A stretch of DNA of 64,000 bases from an uncultured Desulfobulbus sp. (GCF_963664075.1 NZ_OY760916.1:2482001-2546000), one strand, 5' to 3'. Counted from the stretch's first letter, positions 17,463-26,601 are shown. Translations and numbers: made by a program. The notes: generated by a model not told the origin, from the sequence alone.

Positions 17463-19301
17463 TTAAGCCGCCTTTTGCACCAGATTGTTGACGAGTTTTT
17501 CCTCCACATCCTCGGAAGAGGATGGAGTAATCAAAATATCACAGGCACCGTATTTCACTGCCTTGAGTACCGCTGTTCGAGTCCAGGCCGGGCCAGCTGC
17601 CACCAGAGGGACAGAGATACCACTGCTCGACACTTTTATAGCCACCCCAAATCCTTGCTCACTGACTTCCCGCATGATTAAAAAGACCATCTGAGTCTGT
17701 GTGCTCAGTACAGAGTTGACCGGATCTTTAAAGTGAAGCACCCGTACCCCATATCCTTTTCCCTCCAAGAGAGACGCAACCTGCCCTGCCTCTGTATCAT
17801 CATCCGTGATGATGACCATATCAACGTTGGGGCGCTCATCCTTTTGGAGCCTTTGGGGCTCACCACTACTCCCCTCAACTGACGAAGTAGATTTCTTCTT
17901 GCCCGCATTGGCAGCTTCATCCACTTCAGTCTCATTTTTCTCCAGAAGTTCTTCCAGATCAAACACATTGATCGGAACCAGAAACTGGATTTTACCCAGT
18001 TCACGATCATTGTATTTCATCTCTCCCAAGGCAAGATAGTACCCCTGGTTTATAAAAACATCATCCGTCTCTGAATCTATTTTCGAGGGGACAATCGGAT
18101 CAATAGCAGTTTTAACAAAGCCGATCTTTCCTCGGTACTGTTCTTCAAAAACCGTGGTCAAAACGCCAGCGATGATATTTGTTACTTCTCCGTAGGCGTC
18201 TCGAGCATCTTCGCCAAATTCTCCATCGCGGACTGTTTCCTCTAACTCAGCCTCAGGGAGCATAATCAGGCAGCCACCAAGGTAAACGGCCGATTTCAGC
18301 TCGACAAAGAGAAAAGCCTCCCCCTCTTTGCCTCCACGAAGATCCATACGGGCAATGATCTGTTTGCCGCCAGCCTGATCCAAAAAGTCTTCTTTAATCA
18401 AAGCCTGGTTGCTCAGAGGGGTAATTTTCAGACTCCCTCCCAACAAAGCGGTGGCCTCATCGCCCATCTTCTCCCAACTGTTTTTAATCAGCCCATCAAT
18501 GAGTTTTTTCTGCTTATGTACATCCCGTTTTTTGGGTTTAGGCTTGCCTTCCGTCTCCTGGGCGGAATCGCTTTCTGGGCGCTTGAGTTCACCGACCTCT
18601 TCTTCCGCTGCCACATCAGAATCGGGCCGTTCAAGTACGCCGACCTCCTCATTTTCTGGAGTTTCTTTTGCGTCCCCCTGTTGTTCCTCTTTCTTTTCTT
18701 CGCTAGATGAAGCCGTTTCTTGGGATGGAGCCTCGGCAAGACCAAAGGGAACGGCAGGAAGAACAAGGTATAATGACCCCAGATCTCTACCGTCCATGTT
18801 CATGGGGACAGCAAATTGATAATAAGGCTCGTTGACAATGGGTTCATCAGATTCGGGATCAACCTTAGCCGGCAAAAAAACATCCTGCTCAGTTCGAATC
18901 AAACGAACAGCTTTAGGGTATTGCTCTTCAAAGGTGACAGTCAGAGCGCCACAGATGATATTGGCGACCTCACCGTATGAGTCCTGCAGCTCTTCGGAGT
19001 ACTCCTGCTCCGCTACAACCGCGTCGAGTTCGTTGTCCGGAAGCATGATCAGGTTGCCGCCGATGAAAATGGCATCTTTAATGCCTACAATCATACAGCC
19101 TTTTCCCTGAACATCTCCTTCAACCCGTACATGGGCCAATACTTGTTTACCGCTCAGGTTCTCAAACAAAGTCTCCTTATCGACAGACCCAATTTCTGGC
19201 TTGCCCAACTTGAAGGGCTTGCCAATCAGGGCAGCGACTTCATCCTGTATGCGCTCGACACCGGCGATAAGTATTTTATTGAAACGTTCCTGAGCTTTCA
19301 T
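17463..19301 (-). CDS. Tandem CheC/CheX-like phosphatase fused to a degenerate receiver
   Basis: This 612-residue protein has three parts. Domain 1 (about 5-190) and domain 2 (about 280-460) are homologous to each other; each carries the CheC/CheX-type signature E-x-x-N in SYGEVANIICG (E111, N114) and AYGEVTNIIAG. An acidic, low-complexity linker (about 195-275) joins them. The C-terminal domain (about 495-610) has a receiver-like fold (VDMVIITDDDTEAGQV), but the phospho-acceptor Asp region reads VFLIMREV and the usual KP reads ITPSS, so it is probably a pseudo-receiver. The gene lies at the distal end of the minus-strand cheY-cheX-cheX block. Dephosphorylation of CheY is the likely role by family. 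Confidence 0.78.
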   Translation of the reverse strand: MKAQERFNKILIAGVERIQDEVAALIGKPFKLGKPEIGSVDKETLFENLSGKQVLAHVRVEGDVQGKGCMIVGIKDAIFIGGNLIMLPDNELDAVVAEQEYSEELQDSYGEVANIICGALTVTFEEQYPKAVRLIRTEQDVFLPAKVDPESDEPIVNEPYYQFAVPMNMDGRDLGSLYLVLPAVPFGLAEAPSQETASSSEEKKEEQQGDAKETPENEEVGVLERPDSDVAAEEEVGELKRPESDSAQETEGKPKPKKRDVHKQKKLIDGLIKNSWEKMGDEATALLGGSLKITPLSNQALIKEDFLDQAGGKQIIARMDLRGGKEGEAFLFVELKSAVYLGGCLIMLPEAELEETVRDGEFGEDARDAYGEVTNIIAGVLTTVFEEQYRGKIGFVKTAIDPIVPSKIDSETDDVFINQGYYLALGEMKYNDRELGKIQFLVPINVFDLEELLEKNETEVDEAANAGKKKSTSSVEGSSGEPQRLQKDERPNVDMVIITDDDTEAGQVASLLEGKGYGVRVLHFKDPVNSVLSTQTQMVFLIMREVSEQGFGVAIKVSSSGISVPLVAAGPAWTRTAVLKAVKYGACDILITPSSSEDVEEKLVNNLVQKAA

Positions 19302-19350
19302 GCAAAGATGTGTGAGAATCCTGGGTTAGCTTTGACAACAATCCCTGACA

Positions 19351-19395
19351 AAGCCTTTCCCACAACTGGGGCATGTAGGAAAGGCTTTTCTTTTT
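19351..19395. terminator. 10-bp hairpin with T-run
   Basis: AAGCCTTTCC (19351-19360) pairs perfectly with GGAAAGGCTT (19378-19387), followed on the + strand by T-rich sequence. It lies between two minus-strand genes, where the U-run would be only three bases, so partial termination or attenuation is possible. Confidence 0.45.
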
Positions 19396-19541
19396 CGTAC
19401 ACTACCTGAGATTCTTTTCGGAAGAAAAATCTGAGGAATTTACATTTTTCTATTGGTAGGGAGGGAGTCTTGGGCAATTCCTAAGAATTGGGTGGGGTTA
19501 ATGAGGCAACTGCAAGATCAACTGAACAGTGGATCCGCCAG

Positions 19542-20003
19542 TCACGATTCTAGCAAGTAACGCAATTCAATTCCAAAACGCCCGCTGGGGCTGACAAAAG
19601 GAATCATAATTCGGGATGCGCCGGAAAGACCGGCAGTTCGAATTGATTTTCCAACAACCGTCGTAGGGATGGCAATTTCAATATTTTTCTCTGCGGTGGC
19701 AAGAGACTCTTTTAATCCTCCTGCAACCATATTTGCTATCTCGCCAATAGCATCTTTAGCGTCTTCACCGAGATCGTCTACGTCCATACCAAGCATTGAT
19801 GAGGTGATTTCCAGGGCGACCTTTTCCGGGCAGTGAATGGCCAAAATCCCTTTCATATCACCAGCCAGTCCAATAAGACTTGTTATATTCGGAGCGAATT
19901 CGGTCACAGGTTCATCGCTGGCCGCCTGAGGTTCGATATCGATGAAGATCATGGAGGCAAAGACCTCCAGGGTAGCATCAACGAGAGGTTTTTCCAGTTC
20001 CAA
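19542..20003 (-). CDS. CheX-type chemotaxis phosphatase, paralogue 2
   Basis: This 153-residue protein of the CheX group has the catalytic signature DAIGEIANMVAGG, with Glu and Asn spaced E-x-x-N as in CheC/CheX/FliY phosphatases that remove phosphate from CheY. The N-terminal helix (VDATLEVFASMIFIDIEP) and GLAGDMKGILAIHCP sheet strand are typical. It closely resembles the neighbouring CheX at 20032 and is read from the same strand, 28 bases after it, so both probably come from one transcript with cheY. Confidence 0.85.
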   Translation of the reverse strand: MELEKPLVDATLEVFASMIFIDIEPQAASDEPVTEFAPNITSLIGLAGDMKGILAIHCPEKVALEITSSMLGMDVDDLGEDAKDAIGEIANMVAGGLKESLATAEKNIEIAIPTTVVGKSIRTAGLSGASRIMIPFVSPSGRFGIELRYLLES

Positions 20004-20031
20004 GCGAAGTCTCCAGTTTCAGGTCTTGAGG

Positions 20032-20502
20032 TTAAGCGTGTTCTAATTCAACTTCTACATAAAACTCACCATCAGGTGCCTTAAAAGGGATAATAATTTG
20101 CTCCGCTTCGGCTTGTGAGTTGAAGTTATATTCGTCACCGGAAATAGTTGAGGGTAAAGAAAGTTGGATATCTCTGCCCTTATCGGAAAGTATCGTTTTT
20201 AAGTTACCGCCCAACATGTTGGCGATTTCACCGATTGCATCCTGGACATCTTCGTTCATCTCTTCAACATCCATCCCCAAAAAACTGCTGGTAACGGCCA
20301 ACGCTACCTTTTTGGGAAAATGAACGGCCAACACCCCTTTGTGCGTTCCGGCAAGGCCAACCATCCCTGTGATAGATTGTTTCATTGGGCCAAGTTTGGT
20401 GAGGGGCTCTCCTGCAACCGAGATATCCATCATAACCATACCAACGAATATTTCGACGGTTGACTCGATGAGCTTGTCACTGATTTCATCAAAACTGTTC
20501 AC
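20032..20502 (-). CDS. CheX-type chemotaxis phosphatase, paralogue 1
   Basis: This is a CheX-family protein with DAIGEIANMLGGNLK as the phosphatase signature. I place the start at GTG 20502, which has GAGGGAG six bases upstream; this gives 156 residues starting NSFDEISDKL and lines up with the N-terminus of paralogue 2. Longer in-frame starts exist (ATG 20517, GTG 20535), but the last lies inside a perfect inverted repeat and neither has a good ribosome site. It follows cheY, from which it is separated by that hairpin. Confidence 0.82.
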   Translation of the reverse strand: MNSFDEISDKLIESTVEIFVGMVMMDISVAGEPLTKLGPMKQSITGMVGLAGTHKGVLAVHFPKKVALAVTSSFLGMDVEEMNEDVQDAIGEIANMLGGNLKTILSDKGRDIQLSLPSTISGDEYNFNSQAEAEQIIIPFKAPDGEFYVEVELEHA

Positions 20503-20521
20503 GAATTTCTCCCTCATATTG

Positions 20522-20551
20522 TTCCGGATAATCACGACTGATTATCCGGAA
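20522..20551. repeat. Perfect 12-bp inverted repeat between cheY and cheX
   Basis: TTCCGGATAATC (20522-20533) pairs with GATTATCCGGAA (20540-20551) around a six-base loop. It sits between the cheY stop and the cheX ribosome site. It could tune relative expression by mRNA stability or processing, or be an operator; no T-run follows. Confidence 0.55.
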
Positions 20552-20587
20552 TTGACCGAGATAGGTCGAACAAAACGACACAAGCAG

Positions 20588-20959
20588 TTACATCAGCGGT
20601 CCAAGCACTTCGTTTACCTTATCAGGAGTAAACGGTTTTTTCAGAGCACCGACAGCCCCGAGACTTTTTGCTTCACCGATAATGTCGTCACCGGTCTCGG
20701 TGGAGATCATGAACACGGGAATATCCTTCACGCCATCACGGCTGGCTTTTTCCCGCAAAAATTCAATACCATTCATATTGGGCATATTGATATCAGAGAG
20801 GACGATATCAACCGACTCCTTTTCCAAAACTTCCAACGCTTCCTGACCGTCACCAGCCTCAAAAATCTCACCAAAATCCAACCCTGCCTGACGCAGGGAA
20901 CGACTGATAATTTTCCGCATGGTACTGGAATCATCTACGAGCAATACATTTTTTGCCAT
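20588..20959 (-). CDS. CheY-like single-domain response regulator
   Basis: This 123-residue stand-alone receiver has all key residues: the acidic pair in LLVDDSS, phospho-acceptor Asp in IVLSDINMP, Thr/Ser in MISTE and Lys in LKKPF. Length and MRKII after the acidic pair match CheY proteins that bind FliM. It has a strong ribosome site (AAAGGAGG) and is the first gene of the block with two CheX-type phosphatases and, further on, the tandem CheC-like protein, so fast dephosphorylation of this CheY is implied. FliM in this window carries a normal N-terminal CheY-binding stretch. Confidence 0.9.
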   Translation of the reverse strand: MAKNVLLVDDSSTMRKIISRSLRQAGLDFGEIFEAGDGQEALEVLEKESVDIVLSDINMPNMNGIEFLREKASRDGVKDIPVFMISTETGDDIIGEAKSLGAVGALKKPFTPDKVNEVLGPLM

Positions 20960-21227
20960 TCTTTCCTCCTTTATCTACGAGCTCTCCAAGTCATCGTGAG
21001 AATTGTATGAATCGTTATGTTTAAACAACCTTCCTGTTTTTCCAGTTTCTTCCCGAAGTTTCATCTTGGCGATGCACCATCGTTAGAATAGCTCCAGGTA
21101 GAAACGCCCCATGGCCCAGTGATTTTATACGCGGCCAAGGATGTTTTCATTTTGTGTTATTCTATCAACTTGAAAAGATGGAAATCAAATTTTTATTCGT
21201 GGTAATGTCGCTTTTTATTCAAAGATT

Positions 21228-23183
21228 TCAGGAGGCCCGAGGAATGCGCAAGGTTACGCGTGCTCCCTTGCCAGGTCGAGACCAAATATCCATCTTCGCA
21301 TAAAAATTCTGCAGCCTCTTCTTCACTCCAGCAAGTCCTGTGCACTGCCCATCATTGCTAGCACCTGACATGAGTTCACATTTTTGGTCCTGAAGAAAAA
21401 CCTGTAAAAGCTCAGCACCAGTCATCTGAACAATCTCTTCCTTATTCACCAATCCCTGCTCCAGGCAGAGCCTTCCTATTGTGTTGAGATCAAAACCTGC
21501 TCCATCATCCTCAACACTCACCCAGAGCTCATCTGCCTGTCGCAAAGCGGAAAGCGTAATTCTACCATGTTTTCTTTTCTGCTCTTTTTGCCGTAAGGAA
21601 GCAGGCTCAATCCCATGCTCTACGCTGTTGCGCAGCAATGGGATGAGTATGTCTGCAAACTCGACCATATCCAACTCTTCCCGCAAGACCGCAGCCCCTT
21701 CCACACGAAAATGAACCCGTTTATTATACTCCATGGATAAATCACTTACCACTCGCTGCAGGTAATGGGAAAAACCATAATTCCCCCCCAGGCTCATGTT
21801 TTGAGTCAGTTGATCAAGTTCCTGGATAAAGGGACGGATATCTTCTGGCAATGACTGAGCTGCAAGCTGTTTCACAATTGAAACAATACGGACAAGCCTG
21901 TGCCCATTAACGGAGACCTCACTGGGGAACAAGGAAACATTAGGCTCCTTTCGCACTTCCGTACCCCTCCCCCCGCCCTTTTCACTTTGCTCCTGAAGAA
22001 ACTGCTGATGATTCAGGACACTGTCCACATCATCCTGCGACACCTCTCCCATCCCGACCAAGACCTCTCCGAGTCGTCGAGCATTACCACCCGGTGCGAT
22101 ACGTTGTAAAGAGAGCGCATCGTCAATCGTCTTGGGGTTCACCAATCCCGCCTCGATCAATAACTCGCCTAAGGGTTGACGAATCAATCCCTGCACCGCT
22201 TGGAGCAGGTCCTCCAGGTGCGTCAGAGTCAGAGTTTCGCTCAGGGCAAAATGACGCAAAGCCTCTCTCATCTCATCGATACAGCGTAAAAAAACTCTCT
22301 CAGGGTATTCAGTTTGAAAAAATTCTCCTTGTAAATACCTGTTGAGCGCTGATTCTAGAGCCATACACAGCCGTTCAAAGTCATTGCAGTCATAAATGGA
22401 AAAATTCTCTTTCAGGCGATGCAGGCTGCGACAAAGCTCTGAGACTCGCTCATGGTCAATCGCTATAAAGTCCCAAAGTACAAATTCCTGCTCGGCGAGC
22501 ATTAACAGCTGCTCAGATTCCTGAACAAAGGCCTCTTGCATTTCACTGGATACTCCCACAAAGCCCAAAGTATCGGATGAAGATTGCATTGAGCTATGCA
22601 ATAGCTCCATGACAGCAGCCTGTAAGGCTGTGGCTGAAGCTGCAAGGCGAGCGTCACTGCCTCCTTCCTGAGCGATCAGCGTACCCCCCTGATCAATAAA
22701 CGAGCAGACCTCAAGTAAAAGAGAAACATGTCGGCCATCCAATTGCAGATGCCCCAATTTCGCACTCTCCAAGACTGATTCCATAGCCTCACAAGGGGCG
22801 AGTAAATGCTCAAGCCCAAGATGACGCCCGTTCCGATTAAGCAGAGTAAACAGTTTGAGCCCTTGACCGGTGACAGTCAACAAGAGGTCATCACGTTCTG
22901 GTTGAGCTAGGAGAAGACGAATAGTTGGCAGTATATTTTCCACCAAGGTCCGTCCCTGACCAAGTAATTCTTCTATCTGCATAAAGAGAGTACCGTGCAA
23001 TGTGCAATTCTGAGCAGCCCGTAAGTCGTGGTGTCGCGTACACTCATCCTGCCATGGTCGTTCAAGCAAGTCAAATCTCTGACTTATAAATTTCACAGAC
23101 CTTTGGGTTGGGCTTATAATACCGTTCTCTTCTAGTTTGGTAGATCCTGTTCCCGCGAGAGTAGACAAAATTATGGAATGCAT
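21228..23183 (-). CDS. CheA-like histidine kinase lacking a CheW domain, with GspE-N/MshEN-like repeats
   Basis: This 651-residue soluble protein has an Hpt-like domain with LHRLKENF (H255, where CheA has H-x-x-K-G). A paired motif follows at about 337-360 (PLGELLIEAGLVNPKTIDDA) and 370-393 (RLGEVLVGMGEVSQDDV), resembling the N-terminal repeats of GspE/MshE ATPases that can bind c-di-GMP. Next comes a CheA-class ATPase (LIPLLRNSVEHGIEP, then VEDDGAGFD, then TGLAGVKKRL). No CheW-like coupling domain or P2 domain is present. The region before residue 68 looks atypical and the true start may be Met68. It is read toward cheY and could phosphorylate it; that is an inference. Confidence 0.72.
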   Translation of the reverse strand: MHSIILSTLAGTGSTKLEENGIISPTQRSVKFISQRFDLLERPWQDECTRHHDLRAAQNCTLHGTLFMQIEELLGQGRTLVENILPTIRLLLAQPERDDLLLTVTGQGLKLFTLLNRNGRHLGLEHLLAPCEAMESVLESAKLGHLQLDGRHVSLLLEVCSFIDQGGTLIAQEGGSDARLAASATALQAAVMELLHSSMQSSSDTLGFVGVSSEMQEAFVQESEQLLMLAEQEFVLWDFIAIDHERVSELCRSLHRLKENFSIYDCNDFERLCMALESALNRYLQGEFFQTEYPERVFLRCIDEMREALRHFALSETLTLTHLEDLLQAVQGLIRQPLGELLIEAGLVNPKTIDDALSLQRIAPGGNARRLGEVLVGMGEVSQDDVDSVLNHQQFLQEQSEKGGGRGTEVRKEPNVSLFPSEVSVNGHRLVRIVSIVKQLAAQSLPEDIRPFIQELDQLTQNMSLGGNYGFSHYLQRVVSDLSMEYNKRVHFRVEGAAVLREELDMVEFADILIPLLRNSVEHGIEPASLRQKEQKRKHGRITLSALRQADELWVSVEDDGAGFDLNTIGRLCLEQGLVNKEEIVQMTGAELLQVFLQDQKCELMSGASNDGQCTGLAGVKKRLQNFYAKMDIWSRPGKGARVTLRIPRAS

Positions 23184-23246
23184 ATTGCTTAATGATTAAG
23201 GAAGTACAACATCCTCTAAATCATTGCAAATCACCCCCAAGAGGTC

Positions 23247-25673
23247 ATGCGCGCGCGCTTATTTATTCTCTTACTGCTGGTTTTGACTGCCAACCTCTCA
23301 TGCCTGTGCCAGGCCGAGGCTGCGTCTATCCTCAATGCCATCAATCGCAGCGATGAAACCACCAGTCTGCAGCTCTTTTTCCACTTTGACACCTTACCTG
23401 AATTCAAACTGCGCACCAAGGGGAGAAGAGTGGACCTTGAGCTCAACCAAACTAACCCGGTGCGCGGGCTCAAACTGCCCGCCAGCGACGGTCGCATGAT
23501 TCGGATCGTACCCAAGGAATTACCTGCAAAAACCATTTATTCCGTATATTTTCGTTATCCTCCGCAAAAGGTGGAAACAAAACCCCAGGCGGCCACTGGC
23601 GTTATTCTTTTAGATGTCTTGTTAGGGAACCAACTTTCCACTAGCTACCCGGAACTCACCACTCGACTTCAGGGAGTTGAGGTTGTGCGCCGCTCAAATA
23701 TTGACTCACTCAACCCAGTAAATATCACCCCCTATTCCCATGACTGGCTTTCATTTTTCACAACCTATGAGCTACCGGTCACTGTCACGCCCCCACCTGT
23801 TTTTCACCTGCCTCCTTTTCCCCTGGCCCAGGCTGTGGCTCCTGAGGAGACTTTGGATTCCTGGATGCCCCAGGAAATTCAGAAGCGCGCTGCCGAAGGT
23901 AAATGGAATCAGGTCTGCCTGCTGCTTCGCGAAGAAGTCAAGACTCAGCCCAAAGAAACACTCAAAGAACGCTTGGTACTTGCCTACGCCGAAGGGCTGC
24001 TCCGTTTAGGTGAATACCGCCCCCCCTATTTTCTTCTCCAGCGAATAGCAATTCATTATCCAGACGGAATGATGGCAAAAATTGCCAGATTCCTCTTGCT
24101 TTATCAACGGGCAACACGGGGAGACTACATCGACACCTATTACGAACTGCTTCCATTTGCTGATAAACTTGCCAGTCAAACGCCTTTTACCGATGATATA
24201 CAACTGCTGCTGGCTGAACTTGCCCTTTTAAGCAATCAAGTTGAAGCAGCAGAAAAAATCCTGGCAAGCCCGCTCCTCAGCCAAAACAAGCAACTCACCC
24301 CTCTTCGCCTCTTACGACTTGCGGACCTTGCCTATGCTCAAGGCGACAAAGACAAAGCTTTGACACGCTATGCCCCTTTAACCTCGACATCTCCCCTTCT
24401 AGCCAATGATGCCAGGTCGCTGGCTGCCTTTTGTGATTGTCTATATAGCGCCAAACGCTACGAGGAGGGAATACAGTGGTATATGAAACTTGGTGATCTG
24501 CTCAATAATGAGCCTCAACAGGACCTGGCGCTCTTTCGCCTGGCCATGTCGCAACTCCATGTGCCGCTGACCCGGCAAAAGGGTCGACTGGAGCTGGAGC
24601 AACTCATTGATGCTTTTCCCAATTCCGAAGGCGGATTTCGTGCACTGCTCAAAAAAACCGATTTTGAATATGTAGAACGAAGGCTCGATCCCTTTGAAGC
24701 CAATGGGGTTTATCGACGTTGCACTGTAAACGGACGAACTATTTTACAGCGAGAGGCCTGCCTGTTCAAGGAGGCCCTGGTCGATCACTTTTCAGGGGAA
24801 CAGGAGCGCAGCGTTGAAAAATGCATGAAACTTCTGCGAGAATTCCAAGGCGGTAAATTACGTACCGAGGCTATGGCCCTCATTATTCAGCAACTCCCAG
24901 GAGTAATTCGACAGCTTGTCAATGACCAGCAATACGTCAAAGGACTGGTGCTGGCCAAGCAAAACAGAAAATACTTCATTCGTGGCTGGCTGGATGCTGA
25001 TTTACTCTATGACCTAGGCAAGGCGTACAGTCGCATTGGCCTGGCTGACCAGGCCGCTCAAACGTACCAGTATCTTTTTGAAGTTTCCGACAATGCCGAT
25101 AAGGAAAAAATCTACCTCCCTCTGATCGAAGCATTATTCAGCGACGGACGTTACCTGCAGGTGGAAGAATATGCTGATCGGTATCAACTGCGTTATCCAA
25201 AAGGTACCTACCAAAAGGGAATTTTCCTCTTCAAAGCTCAAGCATTGTACAGAAGTGGGCACCCCGACAAAGCCCTGCAGCTGATCACCGAGGCTGAGGC
25301 ACCAAAGATGCCCGCGTTGGAACTGCTCAAGGGTCGGTTGTATTACGCAAACAAACAGTGGCAACAAGTCGTCGACACCCTCGATACCCCCGAGTTACTC
25401 AGCCGCCTCGAACCGGAACGCCTCTTGTTACCTTTAGCAGAATCGTATTATCAGCTTGATAATTTGGAGGCTGCAAAAAAGCAATTTCAACGTGTAGCCA
25501 CCATTGATCCTCAATCGGAACAGGCCAAATTTCGCCTTGCGCAGATTGAGAATCAACTCGGCCAAAAAGAATCAGCCCTAAAAATGTTTCAAAAACTCGC
25601 CGAAGAAGGCAAAGACCCTCTATGGAAGAGGATGGCCCGTGAAGAAGCGGCTATTTTAGAGATACAACAGTAA
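23247..25673 (+). CDS. Periplasmic TPR protein heading the flagellar operon, PflA-like architecture
   Basis: This 808-residue exported protein has a signal peptide (MRARLFILLLLVLTANLSCL, cleavage near AEAAS), an N-terminal beta-rich AMIN-like region (about 30-130), a proline-rich linker (TPPPVFHLPPF), then a long tetratricopeptide solenoid (about 210-800, with repeats such as LYDLGKAYSRIGLADQAAQT). It ends 35 bases before flgB and is followed only by flagellar genes. Size, export signal, beta domain and TPR layout resemble PflA of Campylobacter/Helicobacter, a periplasmic scaffold for stators, but I see no specific sequence signature. Such a protein could widen or anchor the motor. Confidence 0.7.
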   Translation: MRARLFILLLLVLTANLSCLCQAEAASILNAINRSDETTSLQLFFHFDTLPEFKLRTKGRRVDLELNQTNPVRGLKLPASDGRMIRIVPKELPAKTIYSVYFRYPPQKVETKPQAATGVILLDVLLGNQLSTSYPELTTRLQGVEVVRRSNIDSLNPVNITPYSHDWLSFFTTYELPVTVTPPPVFHLPPFPLAQAVAPEETLDSWMPQEIQKRAAEGKWNQVCLLLREEVKTQPKETLKERLVLAYAEGLLRLGEYRPPYFLLQRIAIHYPDGMMAKIARFLLLYQRATRGDYIDTYYELLPFADKLASQTPFTDDIQLLLAELALLSNQVEAAEKILASPLLSQNKQLTPLRLLRLADLAYAQGDKDKALTRYAPLTSTSPLLANDARSLAAFCDCLYSAKRYEEGIQWYMKLGDLLNNEPQQDLALFRLAMSQLHVPLTRQKGRLELEQLIDAFPNSEGGFRALLKKTDFEYVERRLDPFEANGVYRRCTVNGRTILQREACLFKEALVDHFSGEQERSVEKCMKLLREFQGGKLRTEAMALIIQQLPGVIRQLVNDQQYVKGLVLAKQNRKYFIRGWLDADLLYDLGKAYSRIGLADQAAQTYQYLFEVSDNADKEKIYLPLIEALFSDGRYLQVEEYADRYQLRYPKGTYQKGIFLFKAQALYRSGHPDKALQLITEAEAPKMPALELLKGRLYYANKQWQQVVDTLDTPELLSRLEPERLLLPLAESYYQLDNLEAAKKQFQRVATIDPQSEQAKFRLAQIENQLGQKESALKMFQKLAEEGKDPLWKRMAREEAAILEIQQ

Positions 25674-25708
25674 GTTACCCCCTGTCCCTAGAAATTTAGG
25701 AGGTCTAT

Positions 25709-26122
25709 ATGCCTGGGATTCAGCAATTTGACACCACTATGCGCCTTTTACAACGGGTACTTGATCTGCGAGAAAAAAATCAGGAAATTATCGGATCGAA
25801 CATCGCCAATGCTGAAACGCCAGGGTATGAAGCCAAATCTTTCAGTTTTGAAGATCAACTTCAAGGCGCGCTTTTTGGAAACGATCTCCAGCCAACGCGA
25901 ACGCAACCCAACCACATAGCCCTGGGTCCCACTGAGATTGAGCAGGTAACCGGCAGGGTTTCGAGCACCAAAGATACGACCGGTATTGGCGATGAAAACA
26001 CGGTTAGCGTTGACCAGGAGATGGTGAAACTCTCGCAAAATGAAATTCTCTACGAGGCAGCGATCACCATGCTCAATAAAAAACTCTCGGCAGTCAAATA
26101 TGCCATAAATGGTGGCGCTTAA
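25709..26122 (+). CDS. flgB: Flagellar basal-body rod protein FlgB
   Basis: This 137-residue proximal rod subunit has the family N-terminus (LDLREKNQEIIGSNIANAET) and P-GYE motif, and a C-terminal coiled segment (VDQEMVKLSQNEILYEAAI). It is exported through the flagellar type III system without a cleaved signal. The ribosome site TAGGAGG is strong. It begins the classical flgB-flgC-fliE-fliF run. Confidence 0.97.
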   Translation: MPGIQQFDTTMRLLQRVLDLREKNQEIIGSNIANAETPGYEAKSFSFEDQLQGALFGNDLQPTRTQPNHIALGPTEIEQVTGRVSSTKDTTGIGDENTVSVDQEMVKLSQNEILYEAAITMLNKKLSAVKYAINGGA

Positions 26123-26160
26123 TTTGCATGTAATTTTGCAAATACTTTTGGGAGACCCCT

Positions 26161-26598
26161 ATGGACCTGTTTACCACGTTTGATATTGCAGCTTCAGGCC
26201 TCAAGGCCCAGACCACCAGACTCAACACCATCAGTTCTAACCTGGCTAATGCCGAGACGACCTCCACCCCTGAAGGAGGGCCGTACAAAAAAAAATCTGT
26301 GGTTTTTCAATCGCAGGATATGCCGTTCAACAAGCATTTGCAAAAATCTCTGTACGAACAGGGGCAAGCTCAGGGGGTGCAGGTGACAAAAATCCTGGAA
26401 GATGAAAGCGATCCTCAACGGGTCTATGACCCGACGCATCCCGATGCCAAAGACGACGGCTACGTGGAAATGCCCAATGTCAATGTTATGAAAGAGATGG
26501 TCGACATGATGTCTGCCACTCGCTCCTACGAGGCAAACACAACGACCATCAAGTCTGCTAAACGCATGTTGATGAAAGCTTTGGAAATAGGGAGATAA
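26161..26598 (+). CDS. flgC: Flagellar basal-body rod protein FlgC
   Basis: This 145-residue rod subunit shows FDIAASGLKAQTTRLNTISSNLANAET at the N-terminus and the C-terminal signature YVEMPNVNVMKEMVDMM...RSYEANT. It assembles with FlgB, FlgF and FliE into the proximal rod. It follows flgB by 38 bases and precedes fliE by three bases, with GGGAG as ribosome site. Confidence 0.97.
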   Translation: MDLFTTFDIAASGLKAQTTRLNTISSNLANAETTSTPEGGPYKKKSVVFQSQDMPFNKHLQKSLYEQGQAQGVQVTKILEDESDPQRVYDPTHPDAKDDGYVEMPNVNVMKEMVDMMSATRSYEANTTTIKSAKRMLMKALEIGR

Positions 26599-26601
26599 CA
26601 G

